Made by a program: the position numbers and the translations under genes
Shown: piece by piece, positions 17,675-25,938 of the stretch
Layout of the letters: each line of letters opens with the position of its first letter
Numbering within the stretch: position 1 is the stretch's first letter
The notes under the pieces: generated by a model
The model's database searches: none
Seen by the model: only the letters and a program-made list of their open reading frames with translations
What the model was told of the DNA's origin: nothing
Assembly (NCBI RefSeq): GCF_020447265.1
Contig: NZ_JAJADR010000002.1
Location: 930,001 to 994,000 of the forward strand
Direction of reading: 5' to 3'
DNA length: 64,000 nt
DNA from: Hymenobacter lucidus
GTDB taxonomy: Bacteria; Bacteroidota; Bacteroidia; Cytophagales; Hymenobacteraceae

Positions 17675-17732
17675 GGTAGTTGTAAGACAGAAGCGAAAAG
17701 TGGGGCAAAAGTAAAAAGCCCGTAGCACTCGT

Positions 17733-17889
17733 GTCCTTACGAGGAGGGACGACGAAGCAATCCGTCCGCTGAAATGGGCGGAGCCTTCTAATGTAAAAAG
17801 CCCTTTCCCGTTGTTACAGGAAAGGACTTTCTGGTAAAAGTGTGTCGTACTGCGCAGAGGACGGATTGCTTCGCGCTGCTCGCAAGGAC
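17733..17889. repeat. REP-like inverted repeat with nested hairpin
   Basis: Left arm 17733-17769 (GTCCTTACGAGG..., GACGAAGCAATCCGTCCGC) pairs with right arm about 17857-17889 (GACGGATTGCTTCG..., CTCGCAAGGAC). It belongs to a second repeat family, different from those at 12648 and 25811. It occupies the gap between the ABC permease and the ChaN-like gene. Confidence 0.75.
17798..17830. terminator. Hairpin inside the REP-like element, probable terminator
   Basis: AAAGCCCTTTCC (17798-17809) and GGAAAGGACTTT (17819-17830) form a 12-bp stem with one mismatch and a 9-nt loop, flanked by A-rich sequence on the left, so it reads as a U-tract on the minus strand. It would end transcription of the ABC exporter genes before the ChaN-like gene. 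Confidence 0.55.
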
Positions 17890-17910
17890 ACAACTTCACT
17901 ATCTCACCGT

Positions 17911-19263
17911 TTACCCCTTATAGAACATCCAGCGCGACAACTCAGCATAGGTTACCTTCTTGCCATACATCAGTATACCGACCCGGTAAATACGACCCGC
18001 CACCCAGGTGGTGAAGATAAAGCCCCCCACCAGCAGCACCGCCGACAGCAGCAGCTGCCACAGCGGCACCCCAAACGGCAGGCGCATCACCATGGCAATG
18101 GGCGAGGTCAACGGAATCATCGACAGCCAGAATGCCAAAGGCCCGTTCGGGTCACCGTTGATAATGACGTTGATGCTCACGATGTAGCTCAGAATAAGCG
18201 GAATGGTAACTGGAAACATGAACTGCTGGGCATCAGTCTGGTCATCGACGGCGGCCCCGATGGCAGCAAACAGCGACGAGTAGAGCAAGTAGCCACCCAG
18301 GAAAAAGAACAGGAACCCACCCAGGATGCTGCCGATGGGCAGGCCTTCGAGCGTGCTCCAGATGTTGGGCGTGGCGCCTGGCTGCGGCACCGCCGGGGCC
18401 TCGGCAGCCGCCACGGCCGCGTCAGAGGCCGGCGGCGCGGTGGTCGAAACGGAAGTGGTAACCAGGGCTTTGGCAGGCTTCATCAGCAGCGGCGCTACCA
18501 CGGTGGTAATGGCGTAGGAAAGCATCAGCCAGAGCCCAAACTGGGTGAGAACTACGGCGGCAATACCCAGAATCTTGCCCATCATGAGCTGGAAGGGCTT
18601 CACCGACGACACCATCACTTCCATAATGCGGTTCGACTTTTCCTCGGCGACCCCGCGCATTACCTGCACGCCGTAGATGAAAATGAACATGTACACCAGA
18701 ATCGACAGAATGTAGGCCGCTGCCGTGGTCAGGCCTGCGTTGTTTTCGCGCCCACCCTGCTGGGAAAGGTCCACAGCCTTGAGGTCTACGTCGGCCTTAA
18801 GGTTGTCGATGGTGGTTTGGTTGAGGCCCGAGCGGGTCAGCTTTAGCTCCCCTACCGCCTTGTTTACGGCCTTGCGGATGTTGAGCTGGCGCTTCAGGCT
18901 CATGTTGCCGTTGGCCAGCAGCCGCACGCCCCCGGTTTTGTCGAGGGAAAAGTCCTTCGAGAAAACCAACAGCGCGGCCTGCTTGGGTTTGGCCTGCTTG
19001 AAGGCGGCCGTAGCAGCTTCTGCCGACGCGGCAGCAGTGGGCACGAAGCGCGTATCCTCGGTGCTGGCTAGGCGCGCCAGCAGGCCTAGGCCGCTTTCGT
19101 CGTACACGGCCACCTCATCGGCCGACGAGGGCGCGTTGAGCTTGGCAATGCCCAGCGTGGCCCCCGCCAGCAGCAGCGGCGCCAGCAGCGACACCACGAT
19201 AAAGCTTTTTTTGCGCACCCGCGTCAGGTATTCGCGCTGAATGATAAGCCAGATTTTTTCCAT
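17911..19263 (-). CDS. ABC exporter permease, NatB-like
   Basis: 450 aa integral membrane protein of the ABC-2 permease class. One N-terminal membrane segment (KKSFIVVSLLAPLLLAGATLG) follows the typical start IIQREYLTRVRKKS. A long periplasmic domain (about 45-245) comes next, then at least five membrane segments between about 255 and 435 with GVAEEKSNRIMEVMVSSVKPFQLMMGKILG, the conserved loop of Na+-efflux NatB-type permeases. An Ala/Pro-rich insert (SDAAVAAAEAPAVPQPGAT) lies between segments. The ATPase is encoded just upstream (19459-20409). The exported substrate is unknown; Na+ or peptides are typical for the group. Confidence 0.9.
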   Translation of the reverse strand: MEKIWLIIQREYLTRVRKKSFIVVSLLAPLLLAGATLGIAKLNAPSSADEVAVYDESGLGLLARLASTEDTRFVPTAAASAEAATAAFKQAKPKQAALLVFSKDFSLDKTGGVRLLANGNMSLKRQLNIRKAVNKAVGELKLTRSGLNQTTIDNLKADVDLKAVDLSQQGGRENNAGLTTAAAYILSILVYMFIFIYGVQVMRGVAEEKSNRIMEVMVSSVKPFQLMMGKILGIAAVVLTQFGLWLMLSYAITTVVAPLLMKPAKALVTTSVSTTAPPASDAAVAAAEAPAVPQPGATPNIWSTLEGLPIGSILGGFLFFFLGGYLLYSSLFAAIGAAVDDQTDAQQFMFPVTIPLILSYIVSINVIINGDPNGPLAFWLSMIPLTSPIAMVMRLPFGVPLWQLLLSAVLLVGGFIFTTWVAGRIYRVGILMYGKKVTYAELSRWMFYKG

Positions 19264-19300
19264 GATTGGTAGGTATCTTGTTTGTGGGGCTAAGGCTAGA

Positions 19301-19449
19301 AAGCTAGTTCCCTTCCTTTTTTCAAGCAGAGACTAGGGGTGATTCAATCGTTGTTTCGTTGAAGGAGTAACTAGCCCTAACTTTTTAGCTCTAGTAAACC
19401 ACCCCGCCCTTCGGGCGCCCCTGATTGAAAAAAGGAGGGGAACTAGTTT
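19301..19449. repeat. Inverted-repeat element between the ABC exporter genes
   Basis: Arms of about 25 bp: AAGCTAGTTCCCTTCC... (19301-19325) and ...GGAGGGGAACTAGTTT (19425-19449), 23 of 25 positions pairing. The interior keeps secondary complementarity (ACTAGGGGTG against CGCCCC, and a CGCCCTTCGGGCG hairpin at about 19405-19417). Third repeat family of the window. It splits two genes that must be expressed together, so it may set their ratio. Confidence 0.7.
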
Positions 19450-19458
19450 CCTAGTTGC

Positions 19459-20409
19459 TTAGCGTTTTACTTCCAGCTCTTTTTCAGTTAGGCTTTCGGG
19501 CATGGTTTCCTGCACGCGCCGGATAAAGATGTCGTTGATGCTGGGAATCTGCTCCCGGAAGGCGTGCACTTCCACGTTGCCGATGAGGTAGCGCAGCAAG
19601 TCGTTGGGCGTGGTGCCATGGTGCAGCCGGATTCGGTCGTAGAAGTGGCCGTTTTCGCGCTCCTTATGCTCCAGCACCTCAAAATCGGGGTGAATGACCA
19701 TCAGCCGGCCTTTGCCTTCCACCTCGTAGGTGTTGGTCTTGAAGGTGTCCTTGATATGGCGCACCGGCCCGTCGAGCACTTTATGGGAGCGGTTTATCAG
19801 GGCAATATTGTCGCAGAGCTCCTCCACCGATTCCATGCGGTGGGTGGAGAAGATGATGGTGGCGCCCTTCTCGCGCAGGGCCAGAATTTCGTCCTTAATC
19901 AGATTGGCATTGATGGGGTCGAAGCCGGAGAAGGGCTCATCAAGGATAATCAGGGCCGGCTCGTGCAGTACGGTGGCAATAAACTGCACCTTCTGCTGCA
20001 TGCCCTTGCTGAGGTCTTCCACATTTTTGCTCACCCAGGCGCGCAGCTCCAGCCGGTCTATCCACTGCTTGATGCGCTCGGTAGCATCAGCCTTGCTCAG
20101 GCCTTTCAGTCGGGCCAAATACAGCAGCTGCTCGCCTACCTTCATTTTCTTGTAGAGGCCCCGCTCCTCGGGCAGATAGCCGATCTGGGCAATATGGCCG
20201 GGGTTGAGCTTCTCGCCCCGAAACCGGATTTCGCCCGAGTCGGCGGCCGTAATCTGGGTGATGATGCGGATGAGCGAGGTTTTGCCGGCTCCGTTGGGCC
20301 CCAGCAGCCCGAAAATGCTGCCCTGCGGAATGTCGAGGCTGACCCCGTTCAGAGCGACGTGCGCGGCGTAGGCCTTGTGCACGTCAATAGCTTGCAGAAT
20401 GTTGTTCAC
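19459..20409 (-). CDS. ABC exporter ATPase, NatA-like
   Basis: 316 aa cytoplasmic ATPase. Walker A is LLGPNGAGKTSLIRII (about 34-49), the Q-loop region reads IGYLPEERGLYKKM, the signature is DLSKGMQQKVQFIAT and Walker B LIILDEPFSGFDPIN, with switch His in STHRMESVEEL. The C-terminal 90 residues follow the DUF4162 pattern common to NatA-type subunits. Translation starts with GTG at 20409. It works with the permease at 17911-19263 on the same strand, 195 bp downstream. Confidence 0.94.
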   Translation of the reverse strand: MNNILQAIDVHKAYAAHVALNGVSLDIPQGSIFGLLGPNGAGKTSLIRIITQITAADSGEIRFRGEKLNPGHIAQIGYLPEERGLYKKMKVGEQLLYLARLKGLSKADATERIKQWIDRLELRAWVSKNVEDLSKGMQQKVQFIATVLHEPALIILDEPFSGFDPINANLIKDEILALREKGATIIFSTHRMESVEELCDNIALINRSHKVLDGPVRHIKDTFKTNTYEVEGKGRLMVIHPDFEVLEHKERENGHFYDRIRLHHGTTPNDLLRYLIGNVEVHAFREQIPSINDIFIRRVQETMPESLTEKELEVKR

Positions 20410-20493
20410 AGCGGTACAGGAAGGAATAGGTGGTGGACGGGGTTAAATGTAGGGACTTTGCTATGTTTCGCAGGCGGGAATGTTGCCCAACCG

Positions 20494-21126
20494 TCATTTT
20501 TCCTCCTCCAACTCCTGCAAAGCCGCTTCGAGCTGGTCGAGGTGCTGGCCATAGCGCTGCTGCTGCCGCCGCTGCCCCCAGTAGAGCAGCCCCGCAACGA
20601 TGCCCAGGCCGGCGACTATTCCCACCGCTACCAGCGGCAGGCTGAGGCCCGAGTGCAGACTGTGCATAATGGCGTCGTACTTACCATATACCACCACCAG
20701 GGCTACCGTAGCCAGGAAAGCAATTTTGGCATACAGCTTATTGTGGCTGAAGGCGCGTAGCTGCTGGATGGCCCCTCGCAGATGGCCGTAGGTGGCCCCA
20801 TCGCCCTGCCGAAGCCGCCGGATGAGCTGGCGCTGCCGGTACGCATACCACGACACAAACACAATCATCAGGGCCACCACCACGTAGAGCAAGCTCAACG
20901 TGCCACCCTGCATAAACCGCCGGCTCATATTCACGACGTTGCCCACGTTGAGAATCACCATAAGAAGAATCAGCTGCTGGTCGCGCTGGGCATTGCGCAG
21001 CATTTCCCCGACCGGGGAAGCAGTTTCGTTGGCAAGCATAGCCTGAAGTTTTTGGTGGGTTAGAGTAGAATCGGAAGGGCTGGTGGGCTGCTGTTGCCAC
21101 TGCCGGCGGAGGTTATCGAGGTCCAT
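20494..21126 (-). CDS. Membrane protein coupled to ECF sigma factor, possible anti-sigma
   Basis: 210 aa. The start MDLDNLRRQWQQQP is the N-terminal style seen on many Bacteroidota membrane proteins encoded behind ECF sigma factors. Three or four membrane segments lie at about 50-70 (LILLMVILNVGNVV), 77-95 (LSLLYVVVALMIVFVSW), 131-150 and 160-180 (LPLVAVGIVAGLGIVAGLL), followed by a basic and then acidic coiled tail (QLDQLEAALQELEEEK). Its ATG overlaps the sigma-factor stop by one base, so the two are co-translated. A regulatory partnership is inference from position; no zinc-binding anti-sigma motif is present. Confidence 0.75.
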   Translation of the reverse strand: MDLDNLRRQWQQQPTSPSDSTLTHQKLQAMLANETASPVGEMLRNAQRDQQLILLMVILNVGNVVNMSRRFMQGGTLSLLYVVVALMIVFVSWYAYRQRQLIRRLRQGDGATYGHLRGAIQQLRAFSHNKLYAKIAFLATVALVVVYGKYDAIMHSLHSGLSLPLVAVGIVAGLGIVAGLLYWGQRRQQQRYGQHLDQLEAALQELEEEK

Positions 21127-21629
21127 CAGGCGGGCTGAGTGAGTAGTTGACGAAGCTTGTCCTGCACGCGGTGCATTTTCACGCGCACGTTGTTTTGGGT
21201 AATACCCAGGATATCGGCCATTTCCTCGTAGGTGCGCTCTTCCAGATAGAGCAGGATGAACGCCTTTTCCACGTCGGAAAGCCGCCCGATGGCTCGGTAT
21301 AATTCGGCCAAGTCGTCGGCATCGGGGCCGGTATCAGGGGGTAAGGCCAGGTCGGGGGGCACGTCGCCGAGCCGTTCGGGCGCCGGACGGCGGGTGCGCT
21401 GCCGTAGGTTGCTGATGGCCACGTTCAGGGCAATGCGGTAGAGCCAGGTGCTGATTTTGGCCGTGGGCTGATAGCCCGGGAAGGCCCGCCAGAGCTGGAG
21501 TACTATTTCCTGGTACAGGTCCTGCCGGTCGTCGGCGTCCTGGCAGTAGAGCCGGCACATGCGGTGCAGAATGCCCTGGTTGGCATTGAGAACGGCCAAA
21601 AAATCGGAGCTAACGGGGTTGGAGGTCAC
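21126..21629 (-). CDS. ECF-type RNA polymerase sigma factor
   Basis: 167 aa. Region 2 is seen in DADDRQDLYQEIVLQLWRAFPGYQPTAKISTWLYRIALNVAI (the DDxxQDxxxxxxW/Y...FSTWLYRIA pattern), a short linker is Pro/Asp-rich, and region 4 ends with LEERTYEEMADILGITQNNVRVKMHRV, the helix-turn-helix that reads -35. Translation begins with GTG at 21629; no in-frame ATG precedes it. It is followed by a likely membrane regulator (20494-21126). An unusual hairpin block lies upstream at 21741-21835. Confidence 0.92.
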   Translation of the reverse strand: MTSNPVSSDFLAVLNANQGILHRMCRLYCQDADDRQDLYQEIVLQLWRAFPGYQPTAKISTWLYRIALNVAISNLRQRTRRPAPERLGDVPPDLALPPDTGPDADDLAELYRAIGRLSDVEKAFILLYLEERTYEEMADILGITQNNVRVKMHRVQDKLRQLLTQPA

Positions 21630-21740
21630 AGCGGGAAGTTCGAGCCGAAGTACACGCTATATATCGCCAAGCCAATACCCGCATTACAGCCCAGGCGAAA
21701 ATATTTTATCAGACCCAAGAATTAGTCTGTACCCGGATGT

Positions 21741-21835
21741 TCTTGTGGTATTTTTTTGGGTAAATCGAAAAAATACCACAAGATTTCTGAGAAATCTTGT
21801 GGTAAAAAATACAGAAGATTAAAAATTTACCACAA
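21741..21835. repeat. Four-arm alternating inverted repeat (TTGTGGTA motif)
   Basis: The motif TTGTGGTA occurs four times in alternating orientation. Arm A TCTTGTGGTATTTTTT (21741-21756) pairs perfectly over 16 bp with arm B (21768-21783), loop 11 nt. Arm B also pairs perfectly with arm C over 14 bp (21774-21787 with 21791-21804), loop only 3 nt. Arm C pairs over 10 bp with arm D (21798-21807 with 21826-21835). The pairings A:B, B:C and C:D exclude one another, as in an attenuator or switch. The block lies between dnaJ and the ECF sigma gene. Confidence 0.9.
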
Positions 21836-21849
21836 CCTGACCAGCACAA

Positions 21850-21885
21850 AAAAGCCCGCCCTCCACAGTAGGAAGGCGGGCTTTT
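21850..21885. terminator. Bidirectional terminator behind dnaJ
   Basis: AAAAGCCCGCC (21850-21860) and GGCGGGCTTTT (21875-21885) form an 11-bp GC-rich stem flanked by A and T runs on both sides. It sits 38 bp after the dnaJ stop on the minus strand and is the best intrinsic terminator in the window. Confidence 0.88.
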
Positions 21886-21923
21886 ATCCGTCCACAAAAT
21901 CCGGTGGAATCCGTGGTTCAGGT

Positions 21924-23066
21924 TTACTGGAAATACTCCTTCACTTTCTCGAAGAAGCCTTTTTCATTCTTGCCGGGGTTGGGCGTGAAATTCTGGGCGT
22001 TGCGCAGCTTTTCGAGCAGCTCCCGCTCCTCGTTGCTCACGTTCTTCGGCGTCCAGACGCTGAGGTGGATGAGCTGGTCGCCGCGGCCGTAGCCGTTCAG
22101 ATCCTTGATGCCCTTACCGCGCAGACGCAGGATTTTGCCGGGCTGGGTGCCCGGGTCCACCTTGATTTTCACCTTCCCCTCGATGGTCGGCACCTCGATG
22201 CTGGCGCCCAGGGCCGCGTCCACGAAGGAAATGTACTGCTCGAACATGATGTTGTTGCCGTCGCGCTTCAGCAGTTCGTGCGGCTCCTCTTCAATCTGGA
22301 TGAGCAGGTCGCCGGGCACGCCGCCCCTCTCGGGGTAGTTGCCTTTGCCGTTCATGCTCAGCTGCATGCCCTCGGCCACGCCGGCCGGAATGTTGATCGG
22401 AATAACCTCTTCGTGCAGCTGCCGGCCTTCGCCGTGGCACACGTCGCACTTGCTGCTCACGATTTTGCCTTCACCGTTGCAGGTCGGGCAGGTCGAGGCG
22501 CTGACCATCTGGCCCAGCATCGTGTTTACCACGCGCTTTACCTGTCCCTGGCCGTGGCAAGTGCCGCAGTCTTTCAGGTCGGTACCGTTTTTGGCACCGG
22601 TGCCCGAGCAGGGCTGGCAGGCCACGTAGCGCTTCACCTTGATCTTTTTCTCGACGCCGTTGGCTACTTCCTCCAGATCGAGCTTGAGCTTGATGCGCAG
22701 GTTGGAGCCTTTCTTGACGCGCCGGCCGCCGCGGCCCTGGCCACCCCCGCCGCCGAAGAAGCCTTCGAAGCCGCCGCCGCCGAAGATGTCGCCGAATTGG
22801 GAGAAGATGTCTTCCATGTTCTGGGCACCTCCGCCGCCCCCGCCGGCCTGGTGGCCAAACCGGTCGTAGCGGGCCCGTTTCTGCTCATCCGACAAGACCT
22901 CGTAAGCCTCGGCGGCCTCCTTAAACTTGTCTTCAGCCGTCGGGTCGTCGGGGTTTTTATCGGGGTGAAACTTGATGGCTACCTTGCGGTAAGCCTTCTT
23001 TATCTCATCCCCGGTAGCGGTCTTGGCGACATCCAACACCTCGTAATAATCTCGCTTCGTTGCCAT
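21924..23066 (-). CDS. dnaJ: Chaperone protein DnaJ
   Basis: Hsp40 co-chaperone of DnaK, 380 aa, full length. J-domain at 1-70 with the catalytic HPD in [10 protein letters not shown]; a Gly/Phe-rich stretch ([18 protein letters not shown]) at about 95-115; four zinc-finger repeats [24 protein letters not shown] and CDVCHGEG; then the C-terminal substrate-binding beta domains ([17 protein letters not shown]). It follows grpE by 57 bp on the same strand, the common grpE-dnaJ order, and is ended by the terminator at 21850-21885. Confidence 0.98.
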   Translation of the reverse strand: MATKRDYYEVLDVAKTATGDEIKKAYRKVAIKFHPDKNPDDPTAEDKFKEAAEAYEVLSDEQKRARYDRFGHQAGGGGGGAQNMEDIFSQFGDIFGGGGFEGFFGGGGGQGRGGRRVKKGSNLRIKLKLDLEEVANGVEKKIKVKRYVACQPCSGTGAKNGTDLKDCGTCHGQGQVKRVVNTMLGQMVSASTCPTCNGEGKIVSSKCDVCHGEGRQLHEEVIPINIPAGVAEGMQLSMNGKGNYPERGGVPGDLLIQIEEEPHELLKRDGNNIMFEQYISFVDAALGASIEVPTIEGKVKIKVDPGTQPGKILRLRGKGIKDLNGYGRGDQLIHLSVWTPKNVSNEERELLEKLRNAQNFTPNPGKNEKGFFEKVKEYFQ

Positions 23067-23123
23067 TGTTGTGTATTGCTAATCGTCCTGTCGAACAAAG
23101 TGAGACATGACAAATGCTCTGTA

Positions 23124-23708
23124 TTAGGCTCCCAGCACTACTTTGGCGTGCCGGATTACTTTTTCGCCCAGGTAATAGCCTTTTTCAACCTCGTCCACCA
23201 CTTTGCCTTTCAGGTCCTCAGAAGGAGCCGGAATCTGGGTGATGGCCTCGTGCAGGTCGGCATCAAAAGCGCCACCCTTGGTTTCCATCGGGGTCAGGCC
23301 TTTCTGCTGCAAGGTTTTCTGGAGCTTACCGGAAATGATGTCGATGCTCTCACGCACGGCGCTGGCATCCTCCGTGTCTTTGGTATGGTGGCGGGCGCGG
23401 TCAAAATCGTCGAGCACGGGTAGCAAGGCTACCATCAGCTCCTGGTTGGCGGTCTTGAACAGGTCGGTGCGCTCCTTGGCGGTGCGACGCTTGTAGTTAT
23501 CAAACTCGGCGGCCAGGCGCAGGTATTTGTCTTTGAGCTCGGCTAGCTCGGCGTCGGTTTTGGTAGCACCCGCTTTGGGGGCGCCACCTTCCACGCCTTC
23601 TACTTCGCCCAAGTCGGGCGCGTTGGGGTCTTCGGGCAATTCGCCAGCCGTGTGGTCAGGTTCCACGGACAGATTGTCGTCCTGGGGCAGGGTGGTATCT
23701 TCAGCCAT
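23124..23708 (-). CDS. grpE: Nucleotide exchange factor GrpE
   Basis: Exchanges ADP for ATP on DnaK. 194 aa from the ATG at 23708; a GTG at 23741 would add 11 basic residues and is less likely. An acidic disordered N-terminus (1-55) leads into the long dimerising helix (AELKDKYLRLAAEFDNYKRRTAKER), then LPVLDDFDRA and the C-terminal beta-wing LHEAITQIPAPSEDLKGKVVDEVEKGYYLGEKVIRHAKVVL, all standard GrpE signatures. It heads a grpE-dnaJ operon. Confidence 0.97.
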   Translation of the reverse strand: MAEDTTLPQDDNLSVEPDHTAGELPEDPNAPDLGEVEGVEGGAPKAGATKTDAELAELKDKYLRLAAEFDNYKRRTAKERTDLFKTANQELMVALLPVLDDFDRARHHTKDTEDASAVRESIDIISGKLQKTLQQKGLTPMETKGGAFDADLHEAITQIPAPSEDLKGKVVDEVEKGYYLGEKVIRHAKVVLGA

Positions 23709-23909
23709 TTTGGTAAATATTCGTCGGAAAGGGTTTTTCACGGGAGTTGCCGTTGGGCTAGGCTACGGGCGCAAGGAGTTTGCCAAAGCCAGTTTGGCTG
23801 TCATTGTGGCACAGAAACTTCAGAAGCCGAGCAGTTAGTTCAGATGACTCTGCCCCGGCTCTATTTAAGGTAGTTGTATTATTGGCGGCGGCGACATTAC
23901 TTGGGCCCT

Positions 23910-24290
23910 ATGCAACACTCTCCCGCCGCTTTGCCGGCAATGAAACCTATTTCCCGGTGGCTACTGGTGCCTGGGCTAGTATTGGTAAGCTTCCTGCTGG
24001 CAGCAAACCTTCACGAGTGGCTCTTGGTGGGCGTCATTAAAAACCCGGCGGATATTGCCCAGTATCCTTTTGGCTCCGAGGAAGCAATGGGGGAAGGCCG
24101 CTGGTACTATGCAACGGCCGGGCTATACGCCCGGCACATGCTCATTTCGTGCTTAGCGCTGCTGCCGGCTGGTTTTGCTTTCCTCAGAGCCCTGCTTTGG
24201 CGTAGCGGTTTCCGGGTAGCAGTAGCCTATGGCTTACTCATCCTGACGTTGCTGGTGAGTGGCATGTTCAACCAGTATATGAGCGCCTAA
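23910..24290 (+). CDS. Small membrane protein of unknown function
   Basis: About 126 aa from the ATG at 23910; a second in-frame ATG at 23940 (MKPISRWLLVPG) begins right before the first membrane segment and may be the true start. Three hydrophobic segments are visible (LLVPGLVLVSFLLAANL, MLISCLALLPAGFAFLRALL, VAVAYGLLILTLLVSGMF). It lies between divergent grpE and the convergent gene 24316-24732. Not recognised. Confidence 0.6.
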   Translation: MQHSPAALPAMKPISRWLLVPGLVLVSFLLAANLHEWLLVGVIKNPADIAQYPFGSEEAMGEGRWYYATAGLYARHMLISCLALLPAGFAFLRALLWRSGFRVAVAYGLLILTLLVSGMFNQYMSA

Positions 24291-24315
24291 GCTACCCCCT
24301 GGCTCTGCCGCGCTT

Positions 24316-24732
24316 CTACTTTTGTAAAGCTTGGTAGTGCCACCTTTTCAGGTAAAATGCCAGCAGCGCCAACGGGAGGGTCAGTAGCATAATCAGCGGG
24401 AATTGCACCCAGCCGATTCGTTTCGTAAATGGGTGCAGAAGGTTGGCCTGCGGCAGAAAGTAATCCAAAGCAATACAAAGCCACAGGACTACATAGCCTA
24501 TCAGCCAGCACCGCGTAGCTGCTTGAAAAGCATTATCTGGTGTCGAGACATCCTGCTTCACCACCCGATGCAGCAGCCACAGCAGATAGCCTCCTACCAA
24601 GACATTACCCACTACTGCTACGGCCCCGAAAATTGCCAGCCAGCCGAGGAATACTCCCCACGGACCGCCCACCATAAAGCCGAGCAGCGTGAGGACTACA
24701 ATGGCCAGCACGATACAGAACCGGGCCACCAC
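24316..24732 (-). CDS. Small membrane protein behind obgE
   Basis: 138 aa, four membrane segments (FCIVLAIVVLTLLGFMVGG, VFLGWLAIFGAVAVVGNVLVGGYLLWLL, WLIGYVVLWLCIALDYF, FPLIMLLTLPLALLAFYL). GTG start at 24732, only 5 bp after the obgE stop, so it is probably co-transcribed with obgE. No family recognised. Confidence 0.65.
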   Translation of the reverse strand: MVARFCIVLAIVVLTLLGFMVGGPWGVFLGWLAIFGAVAVVGNVLVGGYLLWLLHRVVKQDVSTPDNAFQAATRCWLIGYVVLWLCIALDYFLPQANLLHPFTKRIGWVQFPLIMLLTLPLALLAFYLKRWHYQALQK

Positions 24733-24737
24733 GGCGG

Positions 24738-25736
24738 TTACTCCTTCTCCTGCAGTGCCTGCCAGATCATATCCTTCAGCTGGATAATGTTCTTGTTGGC
24801 CAAGCTGGAAATGAATACGGTCGGCAAATCGGTGGGCAGCGTTTCACGGATTTCGGCTTCCAACTCGTCGTCAATCAGGTCGGCTTTGGTAATGGCCAGT
24901 AGGCGCTTCTTGGTCAGCAGCTCGGGGTTGAACTGCTCCAATTCGCTGAGCAATACCTGGTACTCGGCGGAAATGTCGTTGCTGTCCACCGAAATCATGA
25001 ACAGCAGAATGGAATTGCGCTCGATGTGGCGCAAAAAGCGCGTACCCAGCCCCTTGCCGTCGGCGGCGCCCTCGATGATACCCGGAATGTCGGCCATTAC
25101 AAACGACTTGTAGTCGCGGTAGGCTACTACGCCCAGGTTGGGCACCAGCGTGGTAAAAGCGTAGTCGGCAATCTTGGGCCGCGCCGCCGATACCACCGAC
25201 AGCAGCGTGCTTTTGCCGGCGTTGGGGAAACCCACTAAACCTACGTCGGCCAGCAGCTTCAGCTCCAGAATCACGTACTCGTCGATACCGGGCTCCCCCG
25301 GCTGGAAGTAGGTTGGGGCCTGGTTGGTGGAGGACTTGAAATGGTCGTTGCCGAGGCCGCCGCGGCCACCGGGCGTGAGGATGAGGCGCTGGCCGTGCTC
25401 GGTGATTTCCAGCTTTTTGGCGCCGGTTTCCGCGTCGCGGGCAATGGTACCGAGCGGCACCTGAATCACGATATCTTCGCCCTGAGCACCGGTACAGAGG
25501 TTTTCACCACCGTTTTCACCGGGCTTGGCAATCAGGTGCTTGCGGTACTGCAGATGCAGCAGCGTCCAGAGCTGGGAGTTGCCTTCCAGGATGATGTGGC
25601 CGCCCCGGCCCCCGTCGCCGCCGTCGGGGCCGCCGTTGGGCAGGCCTTTGGCGCGGAAAAAGTGGCCCGAGCCGGAGCCGCCTTTTCCGGAGCGGCAGTT
25701 GATTTTGACGTAATCGATGAAGTTATTGGAAGCCAC
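24738..25736 (-). CDS. obgE: GTPase ObgE/CgtA
   Basis: Essential ribosome-assembly and stress GTPase, 332 aa. The N-terminal Obg domain shows the glycine-rich signature ([49 protein letters not shown]). The G domain has G1 [12 protein letters not shown]2/G3 [13 protein letters not shown] and [16 protein letters not shown], and G4 ITKADL. No extra C-terminal OCT domain, as in other Bacteroidota. GTG start at 25736. A small membrane protein gene follows immediately. Confidence 0.97.
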   Translation of the reverse strand: MASNNFIDYVKINCRSGKGGSGSGHFFRAKGLPNGGPDGGDGGRGGHIILEGNSQLWTLLHLQYRKHLIAKPGENGGENLCTGAQGEDIVIQVPLGTIARDAETGAKKLEITEHGQRLILTPGGRGGLGNDHFKSSTNQAPTYFQPGEPGIDEYVILELKLLADVGLVGFPNAGKSTLLSVVSAARPKIADYAFTTLVPNLGVVAYRDYKSFVMADIPGIIEGAADGKGLGTRFLRHIERNSILLFMISVDSNDISAEYQVLLSELEQFNPELLTKKRLLAITKADLIDDELEAEIRETLPTDLPTVFISSLANKNIIQLKDMIWQALQEKE

Positions 25737-25810
25737 GGCGGGGAAATGTTGAATGTTGAAGTTTGAGTGTTGAATTGAGAGAACTCAAATACCAACGATC
25801 TTAAAAACAG

Positions 25811-25899
25811 CTGTCATCCTGAGCAAAGCGAAGGACCTTACGACAGCCGAACGATTCGTTCCAGCGTGATAAGGTCCTTTGCTTTGCTCAGGATGACAG
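25811..25899. repeat. REP-like palindromic element (CTGTCATCCTGAGC type)
   Basis: Arms of 30 bp, CTGTCATCCTGAGCAAAGCG... (25811-25840) and its inverse (25870-25899), pair with one mismatch around a 29-bp centre. The same outer sequence is seen, less well preserved, at 12648-12825. It lies between obgE and adk. Confidence 0.88.
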
Positions 25900-25938
25900 A
25901 AATATTCTGCCGCTACCTATGAGGTAGCAGCCGCAAAG

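Noticed and set aside
19564..20760. 398-codon plus-strand frame opposite the ABC ATPase
   Set aside because: Shadow frame; the ATPase carries every nucleotide-binding motif on the minus strand.
21756..23423. 555-codon plus-strand frame opposite dnaJ and grpE
   Set aside because: Shadow of two well-conserved chaperone genes; the product is repetitive Ala/Val/Leu/His with no recognisable domain.
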